A stretch of DNA of 13,739 nucleotides. Origin: an uncultured Blautia sp. (GTDB lineage: Bacteria > Bacillota > Clostridia > Lachnospirales > Lachnospiraceae). Every line of letters begins with the position of its first letter. The first letter of the stretch is position 1. The notes beneath the pieces are model-generated. The model searched no databases and had not been told where the DNA came from. It saw nothing but the letters and a program-made list of their open reading frames with translations. Where the stretch lies: the NCBI GenBank assembly GCA_900551465.1, contig URWL01000014.1, positions 1-13,739 on the forward strand. Reading direction: 5' to 3'. Shown piece after piece: positions 6,440 through 13,544 of this stretch. The translations under genes were made by a program, and so were the position numbers.

Positions 6440-6480
6440 AATATAAAAAGGTCCCTTACAGTAACAATACTGTAAGGGAC
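6440..6480 (-). terminator. T-box regulated intrinsic terminator
   Basis: GTCCCTTACAGTA (6480-6468, minus strand) pairs perfectly with TACTGTAAGGGAC (6463-6451) around a four-base loop: 13 pairs, followed by CTTTTTATATTT. It is the regulated terminator of the thrS leader. No terminator follows degV, so it is also the first stop for transcripts reading out of degV. Confidence 0.93.
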
Positions 6481-6731
6481 GAGATATTCTGCCCGTGGTT
6501 CCACCCTGATTGCTAAAACTCTGTTCTCTGCTCTGTCCTCTTCAGAACAAACCTGTGAACTCAGAAGCTTCAGCCTCTTTTTTGATGATAACGGTATCAC
6601 CGGACCGGATTAAGGTCACTCGGAGGTGGTCTTCAACTGGTTTCTGCCAGAGCACTCTCACCATATGTGCCCCTCTCTGAAGCAGTCCGCAGCCTACTCT
6701 TCTCGTCAGCGTGTTAAACATATTGACTATG
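6440..6731 (-). promoter_or_regulatory. Threonine T-box leader of thrS
   Basis: The minus-strand leader has the recognisable T-box parts in order. A Stem I region includes AGAGAG and GTTGAAG, with the specifier ACC (Thr) at 6630-6628 just before the usual CTCCGAGT context; an ACC repeat follows at 6627-6625. The antiterminator T-box AGGGTGGAACCACGGGC lies at 6507-6491. A terminator follows, at 6480-6440. Binding of uncharged tRNA-Thr to the specifier and to GGAAC in the bulge should favour the antiterminator. The 3' leader runs a further 66 bases to the thrS ATG. The Thr identity agrees with the gene downstream. Confidence 0.93.
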
Positions 6732-6737
6732 TTCCTC

Positions 6738-6766
6738 ATTATAGCTTTTGGACTCTTGTTTGTCAA
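6738..6766 (-). promoter_or_regulatory. Consensus sigma-A promoter of thrS-aroD
   Basis: TTGACA (6766-6761) and TATAAT (6743-6738) on the minus strand are exact consensus hexamers with a 17-base spacer. The start would be near 6731. The -35 lies only seven bases after the degV stop codon. A perfect promoter fits a gene controlled after initiation by a T-box. Confidence 0.93.
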
Positions 6767-6772
6767 TGCGTA

Positions 6773-7612
6773 CTACTGTGATTTTTTTACAAAACTAATA
6801 GCAACACAGGCCGGTCCTACATGAGTACCTATAATTCCGCCTACCGGATAAAGCTTATAATTTTTCAGTCCATATTTTTCTACTGTGTCCATCATAAACT
6901 TCTCACCGATCTCCCGATCCGAAGTATATCCAAAATATACCGGCTCTTCTCTGTCTATATCATATGACTCAAATTCTTTCCACAGATATTTCATACCTCC
7001 GGACCTGCCTCTTGCCTTTCCCAGCATGGTCAGTGTTTTGTCCTTCAGCTCGATCACCGGCTTAATGTGAAGCATATTTCCTACTACGGCCAGCGCCGCC
7101 GGAATACGTCCTCCCTTTCTGAGGTAAGTAAGCGTATCCAGCATGCCACAGACAGTCACACGTTTTTTCAGCTCCTCCAGTATTTCCACAATATCCTCTG
7201 TGGTTTTTCCTTCTTTTCTCAGTTCCACAGCCTTTTGTACAAGAAAACGCTGAGTGATAATAGCCTGCTCAGAATCAATGATCCATATCTTATCATATTC
7301 ACTCATCTGTTTGGCAAGATTTGCAGCATTGACAGTCCCGCTGAGTCCGCTTGATAAAGTAAGTACAAGAACCTCTTCCTCTTTGGACTTTGCCTCCTCA
7401 AAAAATTCCAGATATTCTTCCGGAGACGGTTGGCTTGTCATAGGAAGATCCTTTTCTTCCGCCAGCTTATCAAAAAAACGGCAAAAATCCTCCTCTGTTT
7501 TCATTGGAAAATCTCCATCGGAAAACTTTGTTTTCAGCCATACCAGTCGTATATCCATCTCCTCCGCTTCTTTTTCTGTAATATCAGAAGCGGAATCTGT
7601 AATGATCATCAT
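6773..7612 (-). CDS. DegV family lipid (fatty acid)-binding protein
   Basis: DegV proteins bind a fatty acid; in the FakA/FakB system the FakB subunits are DegV proteins that present exogenous fatty acid for phosphorylation. The 279-residue product has the family marks: N-terminal IITDSASDI, the TSQPSPEEY loop near residue 60, LTLSSGLSGT near residues 84-93, the LRKGGRI segment, GKARGRSGG near 200, and the C-terminal VGGIIGTHVGPACVAI. The start is the first of two ATGs, eight bases after GGAGGT. No FakA-like kinase lies nearby, so its role as FakB is inference from the family. It diverges from a TetR-type regulator across 151 bases holding a palindrome that overlaps its candidate promoter. 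Confidence 0.93.
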   Translation of the reverse strand: MMIITDSASDITEKEAEEMDIRLVWLKTKFSDGDFPMKTEEDFCRFFDKLAEEKDLPMTSQPSPEEYLEFFEEAKSKEEEVLVLTLSSGLSGTVNAANLAKQMSEYDKIWIIDSEQAIITQRFLVQKAVELRKEGKTTEDIVEILEELKKRVTVCGMLDTLTYLRKGGRIPAALAVVGNMLHIKPVIELKDKTLTMLGKARGRSGGMKYLWKEFESYDIDREEPVYFGYTSDREIGEKFMMDTVEKYGLKNYKLYPVGGIIGTHVGPACVAISFVKKSQ

Positions 7613-7635
7613 CTAAAATTACCTCCTGTAGCGGA

Positions 7636-7664
7636 TTGACAAGATCCGTCTGTTTCTCTAAAAT
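7636..7664 (+). promoter_or_regulatory. Promoter of the TetR-type regulator
   Basis: TTGACA (7636-7641) is followed after 17 bases by TAAAAT (7659-7664) on the plus strand. The start would be near 7671, about 93 bases before the ATG. The palindrome begins about ten bases downstream of that start, a position where a bound regulator can act as a roadblock. Confidence 0.65.
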
Positions 7665-7680
7665 ATATGTTACAGATGTA

Positions 7681-7712
7681 TCAGTGGAACATACTATAAC
7701 ATATTCCGCTGA
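7681..7712. promoter_or_regulatory. 32-bp imperfect palindrome, candidate TetR-family operator
   Basis: The two halves (7681-7696 and 7697-7712) are complementary at 12 of 16 positions: TCAG-GGAA on the left mirrors TTCC-CTGA on the right. It lies between the divergent DegV and TetR genes, overlaps the candidate DegV promoter and lies just downstream of the TetR promoter. TetR-family operators are typically palindromes of this kind next to the regulator gene. That this regulator binds it is inference. Confidence 0.5.
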
Positions 7713-7720
7713 AAAATCAA
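7693..7720 (-). promoter_or_regulatory. Candidate promoter of the DegV gene
   Basis: On the minus strand TTGATT (7720-7715) and TATAGT (7698-7693) are 16 bases apart, with the start near 7686 and a leader of about 74 bases. The spacer and -10 lie within the 32-bp palindrome, so a protein bound there would block it. The hexamers are not perfect and a second AT-rich -10 (TATATT, 7669-7664) is possible. Confidence 0.4.
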
Positions 7721-7763
7721 TGAAACTGCTGATAAATGAAACAAAACAGGAGAATTTGTATCA

Positions 7764-8285
7764 ATGACGCGAAAAAAGAATTCTGGAGATTTTCTAAAAG
7801 AATGTATGGCAGACGCACTTTTTATCCTGCTTCGGACAAAATCTATCGAAGAAATCACAGTCAGTGAAATTACAGCTCTGGCAAACGTAAGCCGTATCAC
7901 CTATTACCGTAATTTCACCTCAAAAGAAAAAGTCATTGAATTTAAGCTGGATAAGCTCATATCCCAGTGGATCCACGAACATCCCCGAAAGGAATCTGCT
8001 TCTGCCTACGAATCATCCCTGAGTTTTTTTCAGTTTTTTTATTCTATCCACGATATTGTACAGACTCTGATCCGTGCAAACCTTTCTGTCATGCTTTTGA
8101 ACCGGCTGATCCTGAAATTCCATGATTTTAATACACCAGACCGAAATGAATATTATCGACAGATTTTTATTTCCTTTGGTCTGTGCGGCATCATTCTCAC
8201 CTGGATGGACAACGGCATGAAAGAATCTCCGGAGCAAATGGCAGAAACTGTCTCCCGTCGTTTTTTTCCACAGCCGGAACCATAA
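7764..8285 (+). CDS. TetR family transcriptional regulator
   Basis: The 173-residue protein has an N-terminal TetR-type DNA-binding domain: residues 10-55 include SIEEITVSEITALANVSRIT, the helix-turn-helix, followed by the characteristic YYRNFTSKEKVIEFK. The C-terminal part is helical with a hydrophobic ligand-type region (FGLCGIILTWMDNGMKESPEQMAE), a pattern seen in the DhaS-like TetR_C group common in Firmicutes. The start follows AGGAG eleven bases upstream. It is the only gene here on the plus strand and diverges from the DegV gene, its likely target together with itself. The ligand is unknown; given the DegV neighbour, a fatty acid or acyl derivative is a guess only. Confidence 0.9.
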   Translation: MTRKKNSGDFLKECMADALFILLRTKSIEEITVSEITALANVSRITYYRNFTSKEKVIEFKLDKLISQWIHEHPRKESASAYESSLSFFQFFYSIHDIVQTLIRANLSVMLLNRLILKFHDFNTPDRNEYYRQIFISFGLCGIILTWMDNGMKESPEQMAETVSRRFFPQPEP

Positions 8286-8304
8286 TAAAGAACGTTTTCC
8301 ACAT

Positions 8305-8347
8305 AAAAAGCGATCCAGTCACCGTTTTGATGACTGGATCGCTTTTT
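8305..8347. terminator. Bidirectional terminator between TetR gene and purL
   Basis: AAAAAGCGATCCAGTCA (8305-8321) and its exact complement (8331-8347) form a 17-bp stem with a nine-base loop. The A5 and T5 flanks give a T-tract on either strand, so it serves both convergent genes: 20 bases after the TetR stop and 4 bases after the purL stop. Confidence 0.92.
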
Positions 8348-8350
8348 ATA

Positions 8351-11300
8351 TTATTTAAAGTATTCTACACCAGATTCAAAGATCTTGATATCCTGCTCTC
8401 CATAAATATTAACAGCTACACCATTGTCACGACGCTCGCTGTGAGCCATCTTGCCAAGTACACGTCCATCCGGACTGGTAATACCCTCAATATTCAGATA
8501 AGAACCATTTACGTTCCATTCTTCGCTGTTATCCAGCTCACCGTCTGCAGTTACATACTGTGTTGCAATCTGTCCGTTTGCCATAAGCTTTGCAAGCCAT
8601 TCATCGTTGGCAACGAAACGTCCCTCACCATGAGATGCCGGGTTACAGTATACACCGCCAAGCTGTGCTTTCTGCAGCCATGGAGACTTGTTGCTGACTA
8701 CTCTTGTATAAACCATCTTGGAAATATGACGTCCGATAGTATTATAAGTCAGTGTCGGAGAATCCTCCTTCTGACCACAGATCTCGCCATACGGAACAAG
8801 TCCCAGCTTGATCAGCGCCTGGAAACCATTACAAATACCAAGTGCCAGACCGTCTCTTTCATTTAAAAGTTTCATAACGGCTTCTTTGATCTTCGCATTC
8901 TGGAATGCTGTTGCAAAGAACTTAGCTGATCCATCCGGCTCATCACCTGCGGAGAATCCGCCCGGGAACATAATCATCTGCGCCTGACCGATGGCCTTTT
9001 CAAACAGTTCTACAGAATCATGAATATCTGCTGCCGTCAGGTTCTTAAATACCTTTACATCAACCTCTGCACCTGCACGTTCAAAAGCACGGGTGCTGTC
9101 ATACTCGCAGTTGGTTCCCGGGAATACAGGAATAAACACACGAGGTTTCGCAATTTTGTGGTTGCAGATATAAACATGATTGGTATGGAAAAGACCGTTT
9201 TCATCTACATTTCCATCTGCAGAATCATTTTTGCCTGCAAAGAATGCTGCTGCAGAACCGTCATTTTCACCGGAATCCGTCTTAAATACTTTTTCCAGAG
9301 TTCCTTTCCATGCATTTTCAGCTTCTTCCAGCATAATCTCTGTATTTCCGTAGGAGAACTTACCATCATTAGTAACCTCACCGATCACGGTATAGGTAAT
9401 GGAAAGCTGAGAAACCTTTTCTGCCGGAACCTCAAGTACCAGGTCGCCAAATCCAGGAGCAAAGAAATCTCTAGGATCCAGATTATGCTCGATCTTCAGT
9501 CCAAGTCTGTTGCCAAACGCCATTTTGGAAACTGCTGCTGCAAGACCATGACGATCAAGAGCATAGGCAGACAGAATACGTCCCTCTTTCATATCATTAT
9601 GAAGCTTGTCGTACTGCTCCATAATTCCTTCGTAATCCGGAAGCTCATAAGCATCCTTCGGTGCACGAAGCCATACAAGCTTACTGCCGGCTTTTTTCAG
9701 CTCCGGTGTAACAACATCCTGAAGCTTTCCTGTATCAACAGCAAAGGAAACCAGTGTAGGCGGTACGTCGATCTCATTAAAGGTACCGGACATACTGTCT
9801 TTTCCTCCGATAGACGGAAGACCAAATCCCAGCTGTGCCGCATATGCGCCAAGAAGCGCTGCAAACGGCTGACTCCAGCGTTTCGGATCCTCTGTCATAC
9901 GACGGAAATATTCCTGGAAAGTAAAGCGGATCTTATGGAAATCACCGCCTGCTGCCACGATCCTTGCCACAGATTCTGTAACTGCATAAGCAGCGCCATG
10001 ATAAGGACTCCAGGAGGAAAGATACGGGTCAAAACCGTAACTCATCATAGTAACTGTATTTGTATTTCCATTCTGAACAGGAACCTTCGCAACCATTGCC
10101 TGTGTTTCTGTCATCTGATATTTACCGCCATGAGGCATAAGAACGCTTCCAGCTCCGATAGAACCGTCGAACATTTCTACAAGTCCCTTCTGTGAGCAGA
10201 CATTCAGATCTGCCAGTGTCTCCAGCCATTTTGCCTTTACATCCGGCACATCCTGACGTTCTGTAAGAATGCATCCCTCTTTATTAGGAATTTCCACCTC
10301 AACGGTTGTCTCCTGATGAGCACCGTTGGTATCAAGGAATGCACGGGAGATATTCACAATCTCCTTGTCTCTCCATGTAAGTACAAGTCTCGGCTCCTCT
10401 GTAACAACAGCTACCGGAACTGCTTCCAGATTCTCTTCATTGGCAAATCCAAGGAATTTATCTACGTCTTTCGGATCTACGACAACTGCCATACGCTCCT
10501 GAGACTCAGAGATAGCAATCTCTGTACCGTCAAGACCTGCATATTTCTTCGGAACCTTGTCCAGATTAATACGAAGTCCCGGAGCCAGTTCTCCGATTGC
10601 AACAGATACACCGCCTGCACCAAAATCATTACACTTTTTGATGATGCAGCTTACTTCTTCTCTGCGGAACATACGCTGGATCTTACGTTCTGTAGGTGCA
10701 TTTCCTTTCTGTACCTCTGCGCCGCATACTTCGATAGAAGCCTCTGTATGTACTTTTGATGAACCTGTTGCACCGCCGATGCCATCACGTCCGGTACGTC
10801 CTCCCAGAAGGATGATGATATCGCCCGGATCAGAATTTTCACGGATTACTGCACGTCTTGGAGCCGCTCCAAGAACCGCACCGATTTCCATACGCTTCGC
10901 AACATAATCCGGATGATAAATTTCTTTTACATAACCGGTAGCCAGACCAATCTGGTTTCCATAGGAGCTGTATCCATGAGCAGCGCCTCTTACCAGCTTC
11001 TTCTGAGGAAGCTTGCCTTTCAGAGTTTCCTTTACAGAAACTGTAGGATCTGCCGCACCGGTTACACGCATTGCCTGATATACATAAGTTCTTCCTGAAA
11101 GCGGGTCACGAATTGCGCCGCCAAGGCAGGTAGCTGCACCGCCAAAAGGTTCGATCTCGGTAGGATGGTTATGGGTCTCATTTTTGAAGTTGATCAGCCA
11201 TTCTTCTTCCTCACCGTTTACATCTACCGGAACTACGATACTGCAGGCATTGATCTCATCAGATTCTTCCTGATCCTGAAGCTTGCCTTCAGATTTCAGT

Positions 11301-12154
11301 TTTTTCATTGCCATCAGTGCAAGATCCATCAGACACACAAATTTATCATCACGGTCTTTATAAAGAACTGCACGGTCTCCCAGATACTGTTCATATGTTT
11401 TTTCGATCGGTTCTCTGTAATCGCCCTCTCCGAATTTTACATCTGTCAGCTCAGTGGAAAAAGTAGTGTGACGGCAGTGATCAGACCAGTAGGTATCCAG
11501 CACACGGATCTCTGTCATAGACGGATCACGTCTTTCTTCTCCCTTGAAGTAGTTCTGGATATGCTGGAAATCTTTAAAGGTCATTGCAAGATTCAGGGAA
11601 TCGTAAAGGGCCTTCAGTTCTTCTTCCGGCATATCTTTAAAGCCTTCAAAAATCTTTACATCTTCCGGTTCCGGAAAAACAGTTACAAGTGTTTCCGGTT
11701 TGTCTGCTCCTGTTTCACGGGAGTCTACCGGGTTGATACAGTGATGCTTGATTGCCTCAAGCTCCTCTTCTGTAATGCCGCCTTCGATCACATAGGTTGT
11801 GGCGGAACGAATGATCGGCTGTGCATTCTCGTCAAGAAACTGCACACACTGTACTGCGGAATCCGCTCTCTGGTCAAACTGTCCCGGAAGATATTCTACG
11901 GAAAAAATCTTTGCATCTTTACCTGACTCAAAGCTTTCTTTGTAGAGATCATCTACCGGAGGCTCTGCAAATACTGTCCTGCAGGCTTTTTCAAATACCT
12001 CGTCAGAAATATTCTCCACGTCGTAACGAATCAGCACTCTTACGCTGGTAACAGATTTAATTCCCAGATAACTGCTGATCTCATGCTTCAGTTCCTTTGC
12101 CTGAACTGCAAAGGCAGGTTTCTTTTCTACATAAACACGTCTTACGTTGCTCAT
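8351..12154 (-). CDS. purL: Phosphoribosylformylglycinamidine synthase, single-chain
   Basis: PurL makes FGAM from FGAR, ATP and glutamine, the fourth step of de novo purine synthesis. The 1,267-residue product combines an N-terminal PurS-like part, two synthase halves (FKNETHNHPTEIEPFGGAATCLGG in the first; SLPSIGGKDSMSG-like GLPSIGGKDSMSG in the second) and a C-terminal class I glutamine amidotransferase domain. That domain has VFPGTNCEYD, PGGFSAGDE, the nucleophile C1108 in GICNGFQ, and H1238 and E1240 in MAHSER. I chose the ATG at 12154 (MSNVRRVYVEKK) because AAAGGAG lies just upstream; the in-frame ATG nine codons earlier lies beyond this ribosome site. It follows mrp by 70 bases; I see no strong promoter, purine riboswitch or terminator in that gap, so read-through from csoR-mrp is possible. 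No other pur gene is present in the window. Confidence 0.97.
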   Translation of the reverse strand: MSNVRRVYVEKKPAFAVQAKELKHEISSYLGIKSVTSVRVLIRYDVENISDEVFEKACRTVFAEPPVDDLYKESFESGKDAKIFSVEYLPGQFDQRADSAVQCVQFLDENAQPIIRSATTYVIEGGITEEELEAIKHHCINPVDSRETGADKPETLVTVFPEPEDVKIFEGFKDMPEEELKALYDSLNLAMTFKDFQHIQNYFKGEERRDPSMTEIRVLDTYWSDHCRHTTFSTELTDVKFGEGDYREPIEKTYEQYLGDRAVLYKDRDDKFVCLMDLALMAMKKLKSEGKLQDQEESDEINACSIVVPVDVNGEEEEWLINFKNETHNHPTEIEPFGGAATCLGGAIRDPLSGRTYVYQAMRVTGAADPTVSVKETLKGKLPQKKLVRGAAHGYSSYGNQIGLATGYVKEIYHPDYVAKRMEIGAVLGAAPRRAVIRENSDPGDIIILLGGRTGRDGIGGATGSSKVHTEASIEVCGAEVQKGNAPTERKIQRMFRREEVSCIIKKCNDFGAGGVSVAIGELAPGLRINLDKVPKKYAGLDGTEIAISESQERMAVVVDPKDVDKFLGFANEENLEAVPVAVVTEEPRLVLTWRDKEIVNISRAFLDTNGAHQETTVEVEIPNKEGCILTERQDVPDVKAKWLETLADLNVCSQKGLVEMFDGSIGAGSVLMPHGGKYQMTETQAMVAKVPVQNGNTNTVTMMSYGFDPYLSSWSPYHGAAYAVTESVARIVAAGGDFHKIRFTFQEYFRRMTEDPKRWSQPFAALLGAYAAQLGFGLPSIGGKDSMSGTFNEIDVPPTLVSFAVDTGKLQDVVTPELKKAGSKLVWLRAPKDAYELPDYEGIMEQYDKLHNDMKEGRILSAYALDRHGLAAAVSKMAFGNRLGLKIEHNLDPRDFFAPGFGDLVLEVPAEKVSQLSITYTVIGEVTNDGKFSYGNTEIMLEEAENAWKGTLEKVFKTDSGENDGSAAAFFAGKNDSADGNVDENGLFHTNHVYICNHKIAKPRVFIPVFPGTNCEYDSTRAFERAGAEVDVKVFKNLTAADIHDSVELFEKAIGQAQMIMFPGGFSAGDEPDGSAKFFATAFQNAKIKEAVMKLLNERDGLALGICNGFQALIKLGLVPYGEICGQKEDSPTLTYNTIGRHISKMVYTRVVSNKSPWLQKAQLGGVYCNPASHGEGRFVANDEWLAKLMANGQIATQYVTADGELDNSEEWNVNGSYLNIEGITSPDGRVLGKMAHSERRDNGVAVNIYGEQDIKIFESGVEYFK

Positions 12155-12224
12155 GTGAGACTCCTTTCTCGATCCGGCCAACAGGCCATAGTATTTTTTG
12201 AGCTTATATTTTCCTTATCCTGAT

Positions 12225-13055
12225 TCAGGCCGGCATATGACTGTCTGCACCTTCAAGATAAGTATTTACTACCTTATCAAATTCGCCTTTGTCTGCATAC
12301 TCTGCAAAAGCTGCTTCAATAGGCATTTTTCCCAGAACAGATACATTCAGTTCTGCTGCGATTTCATCAATGTGGCTTTCACCAAAGACTTTAATCTCTT
12401 TACCGCAGTCCGGACATTTCACATAGCTGTAGTTTTCTACAATGCCAAGTACCGGAATATTCATCATCTCAGCCATGTTATATGCCTTTTTGACGATCAT
12501 CTTTACAAGATCCTGAGGAGAGCTTACGATTACGATGCCGTCAACCGGAAGAGACTGGAATACAGTAAGAGGTACATCGCCGGTTCCCGGAGGCATGTCC
12601 ACAAACAGATAGTCCAGGTCACCCCAGATAACATCTGTCCAGAACTGTTTTACCATATTTGCAAGGATCGGTCCTCTCCAGATAACCGGAGTTTCTTCTG
12701 TAGGAAGAAGAAGGTTTACAGAAATAACCTCGATCCCGTTGGCTGTTTCCATTGGGTAGATTCCGCTTTCGTCACCCTTTGCGGATCCCTTCAGCCCATA
12801 CATTTTGGGAATGGAAGGTCCGGTGATGTCTGCATCAAGAATACCTACCTTAAATCCTTTTGCTGCCATACGGTTTGCCAGGGAAGCTGTCACGAAGGAT
12901 TTCCCCACGCCGCCTTTACCGCTGACTACGCCGATCACATGCTTTACATTGGACATGGCATTTGCTTCTGCCATAAGATCCATATTTTTTCCTTTGTTGC
13001 TGCATCCTTCGCAGCTTGTTTTGTCACAGGTTTTGCTGTTACACTCTTTTGCCAT
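12225..13055 (-). CDS. mrp: Mrp/NBP35 (ApbC) family Fe-S cluster carrier ATPase
   Basis: Mrp/ApbC proteins are dimeric P-loop ATPases that hold a [4Fe-4S] cluster and pass it to apoproteins. The 276-residue product has the deviant Walker A VSGKGGVGKS (residues 44-53), LDADITGPSIPKM (73-84), the VDMPPGTGD Walker B region (152-160), and CPDC (C214, C217), the bridging cluster ligands. It also has a short N-terminal cysteine extension, C5, C10, C15 and C18, like the ferredoxin-type extension of NBP35/Nubp1. The start follows AAGGAG. It lies 50 bases after a CsoR-type repressor gene and is probably co-transcribed with it, which suggests that its level responds to metal. Bacterial members often lack the N-terminal cysteines, so a second cluster is plausible but not proven. 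Confidence 0.94.
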   Translation of the reverse strand: MAKECNSKTCDKTSCEGCSNKGKNMDLMAEANAMSNVKHVIGVVSGKGGVGKSFVTASLANRMAAKGFKVGILDADITGPSIPKMYGLKGSAKGDESGIYPMETANGIEVISVNLLLPTEETPVIWRGPILANMVKQFWTDVIWGDLDYLFVDMPPGTGDVPLTVFQSLPVDGIVIVSSPQDLVKMIVKKAYNMAEMMNIPVLGIVENYSYVKCPDCGKEIKVFGESHIDEIAAELNVSVLGKMPIEAAFAEYADKGEFDKVVNTYLEGADSHMPA

Positions 13056-13105
13056 TTTATTTCTCCTTCTATATATTTGTCTGTATTTAAAAATCAGATC
13101 AGATA

Positions 13106-13453
13106 CTATTTCATAAAACGGTCAATGGCTTTTTCCAGTTCTTTGATCGCTTCCCGGTCTCCATGCTCTACTGCATCCACAATACAATGTTCGATATGAT
13201 CCTGAAGGATAATCTTACCGGTATTATTAATAGCGGATTTCACTGCAGAAAGCTGGATCAGAACTTCGGAACAGTCCCGTCCGTCCTCCACCATGCGCTT
13301 GATCGATTCCATATGACCAATGGCTCTGGATAAACGGTTCAGCACTGCCTTTGTCTGGGCATGGCTGTGATGATGACCATGCTCTCCATGAGAATGTTCT
13401 ACCACACTGCCGTCTTCCATGACATGTACATGGGTCTCATTTATCTCGCTCAT
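13106..13453 (-). CDS. csoR: CsoR-family metal-sensing repressor with His-rich N-terminus
   Basis: CsoR/RcnR/FrmR proteins are all-helical DNA-binding repressors released by metal or electrophile. This 115-residue product has the family core from about residue 33 (KAVLNRLSRAIGHMESIKRMVEDG...). It keeps C61, H86 and C90, with the same 25 and 4 spacing as the Cu(I) ligands C36, H61 and C65 of M. tuberculosis CsoR. Before the core is a tail with nine His between residues 8 and 31 (e.g. HSHGEHGHHHSH), which could bind metal. I chose the ATG at 13453 because AAAGGAG precedes it; an in-frame ATG at 13516 is upstream of that ribosome site and overlaps the -10. It heads a likely csoR-mrp operon. Copper sensing is inferred from the ligands; another metal is possible because no copper ATPase or chaperone gene is in view. 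Confidence 0.88.
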   Translation of the reverse strand: MSEINETHVHVMEDGSVVEHSHGEHGHHHSHAQTKAVLNRLSRAIGHMESIKRMVEDGRDCSEVLIQLSAVKSAINNTGKIILQDHIEHCIVDAVEHGDREAIKELEKAIDRFMK

Positions 13454-13481
13454 GCGTGCTCCTTTCCTGTCCTTTACGGGC

Positions 13482-13509
13482 GTGGGCGGAATCTTATTTA
13501 TACCGCCAC
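13482..13509. repeat. GC-rich inverted repeat in csoR leader, possible operator
   Basis: GTGGGCGG (13482-13489) faces CCGCCAC (13503-13509) across 13 AT-rich bases; one base is bulged. It lies right at and after the predicted csoR start of transcription. CsoR operators are GC-rich inverted repeats at such positions, so self-repression is plausible. It could equally be a leader hairpin. Confidence 0.35.
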
Positions 13510-13514
13510 CAGCC

Positions 13515-13544
13515 ATTATAACACAGCTGTTAAAATTCTGTAAA
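13515..13544 (-). promoter_or_regulatory. Promoter of csoR-mrp
   Basis: TTTACA (13544-13539) and TATAAT (13520-13515) are 18 bases apart on the minus strand; the start would be near 13508. The -35 lies inside the last codons of the upstream small gene (stop at 13530), so that gene has no room for a terminator before the promoter. Confidence 0.7.

Noticed and set aside
6370..6766. Two short minus-strand open frames in the thrS leader
   Set aside because: They lie wholly inside the T-box stems and antiterminator, have no family resemblance, and lack ribosome sites. The RNA structure explains the sequence.
7699..7708. AACATATTCC shared between the DegV/TetR palindrome and the hairpin in the cwlD insertion
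   Set aside because: Only ten AT-rich bases match, without the flanking structure. It is probably chance and not a second copy of the element.
12155..12181. Upstream start for PurL, nine codons longer
   Set aside because: AAAGGAG lies between that ATG and the one at 12154, and the extension (AGSRKESH) is translated from the ribosome site itself.
12155..12224. Possible purine riboswitch or separate promoter before purL
   Set aside because: The 70-bp gap is too short for a purine riboswitch. It has only a weak TACTAT with no matching -35, and a small GGCC-TGTT-GGCC hairpin without a T-run.
13454..13516. Upstream start for the CsoR-type protein, 21 codons longer
   Set aside because: The ATG overlaps the TATAAT -10 and would precede the transcription start. 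AAAGGAG directly before the ATG at 13453 decides the start.
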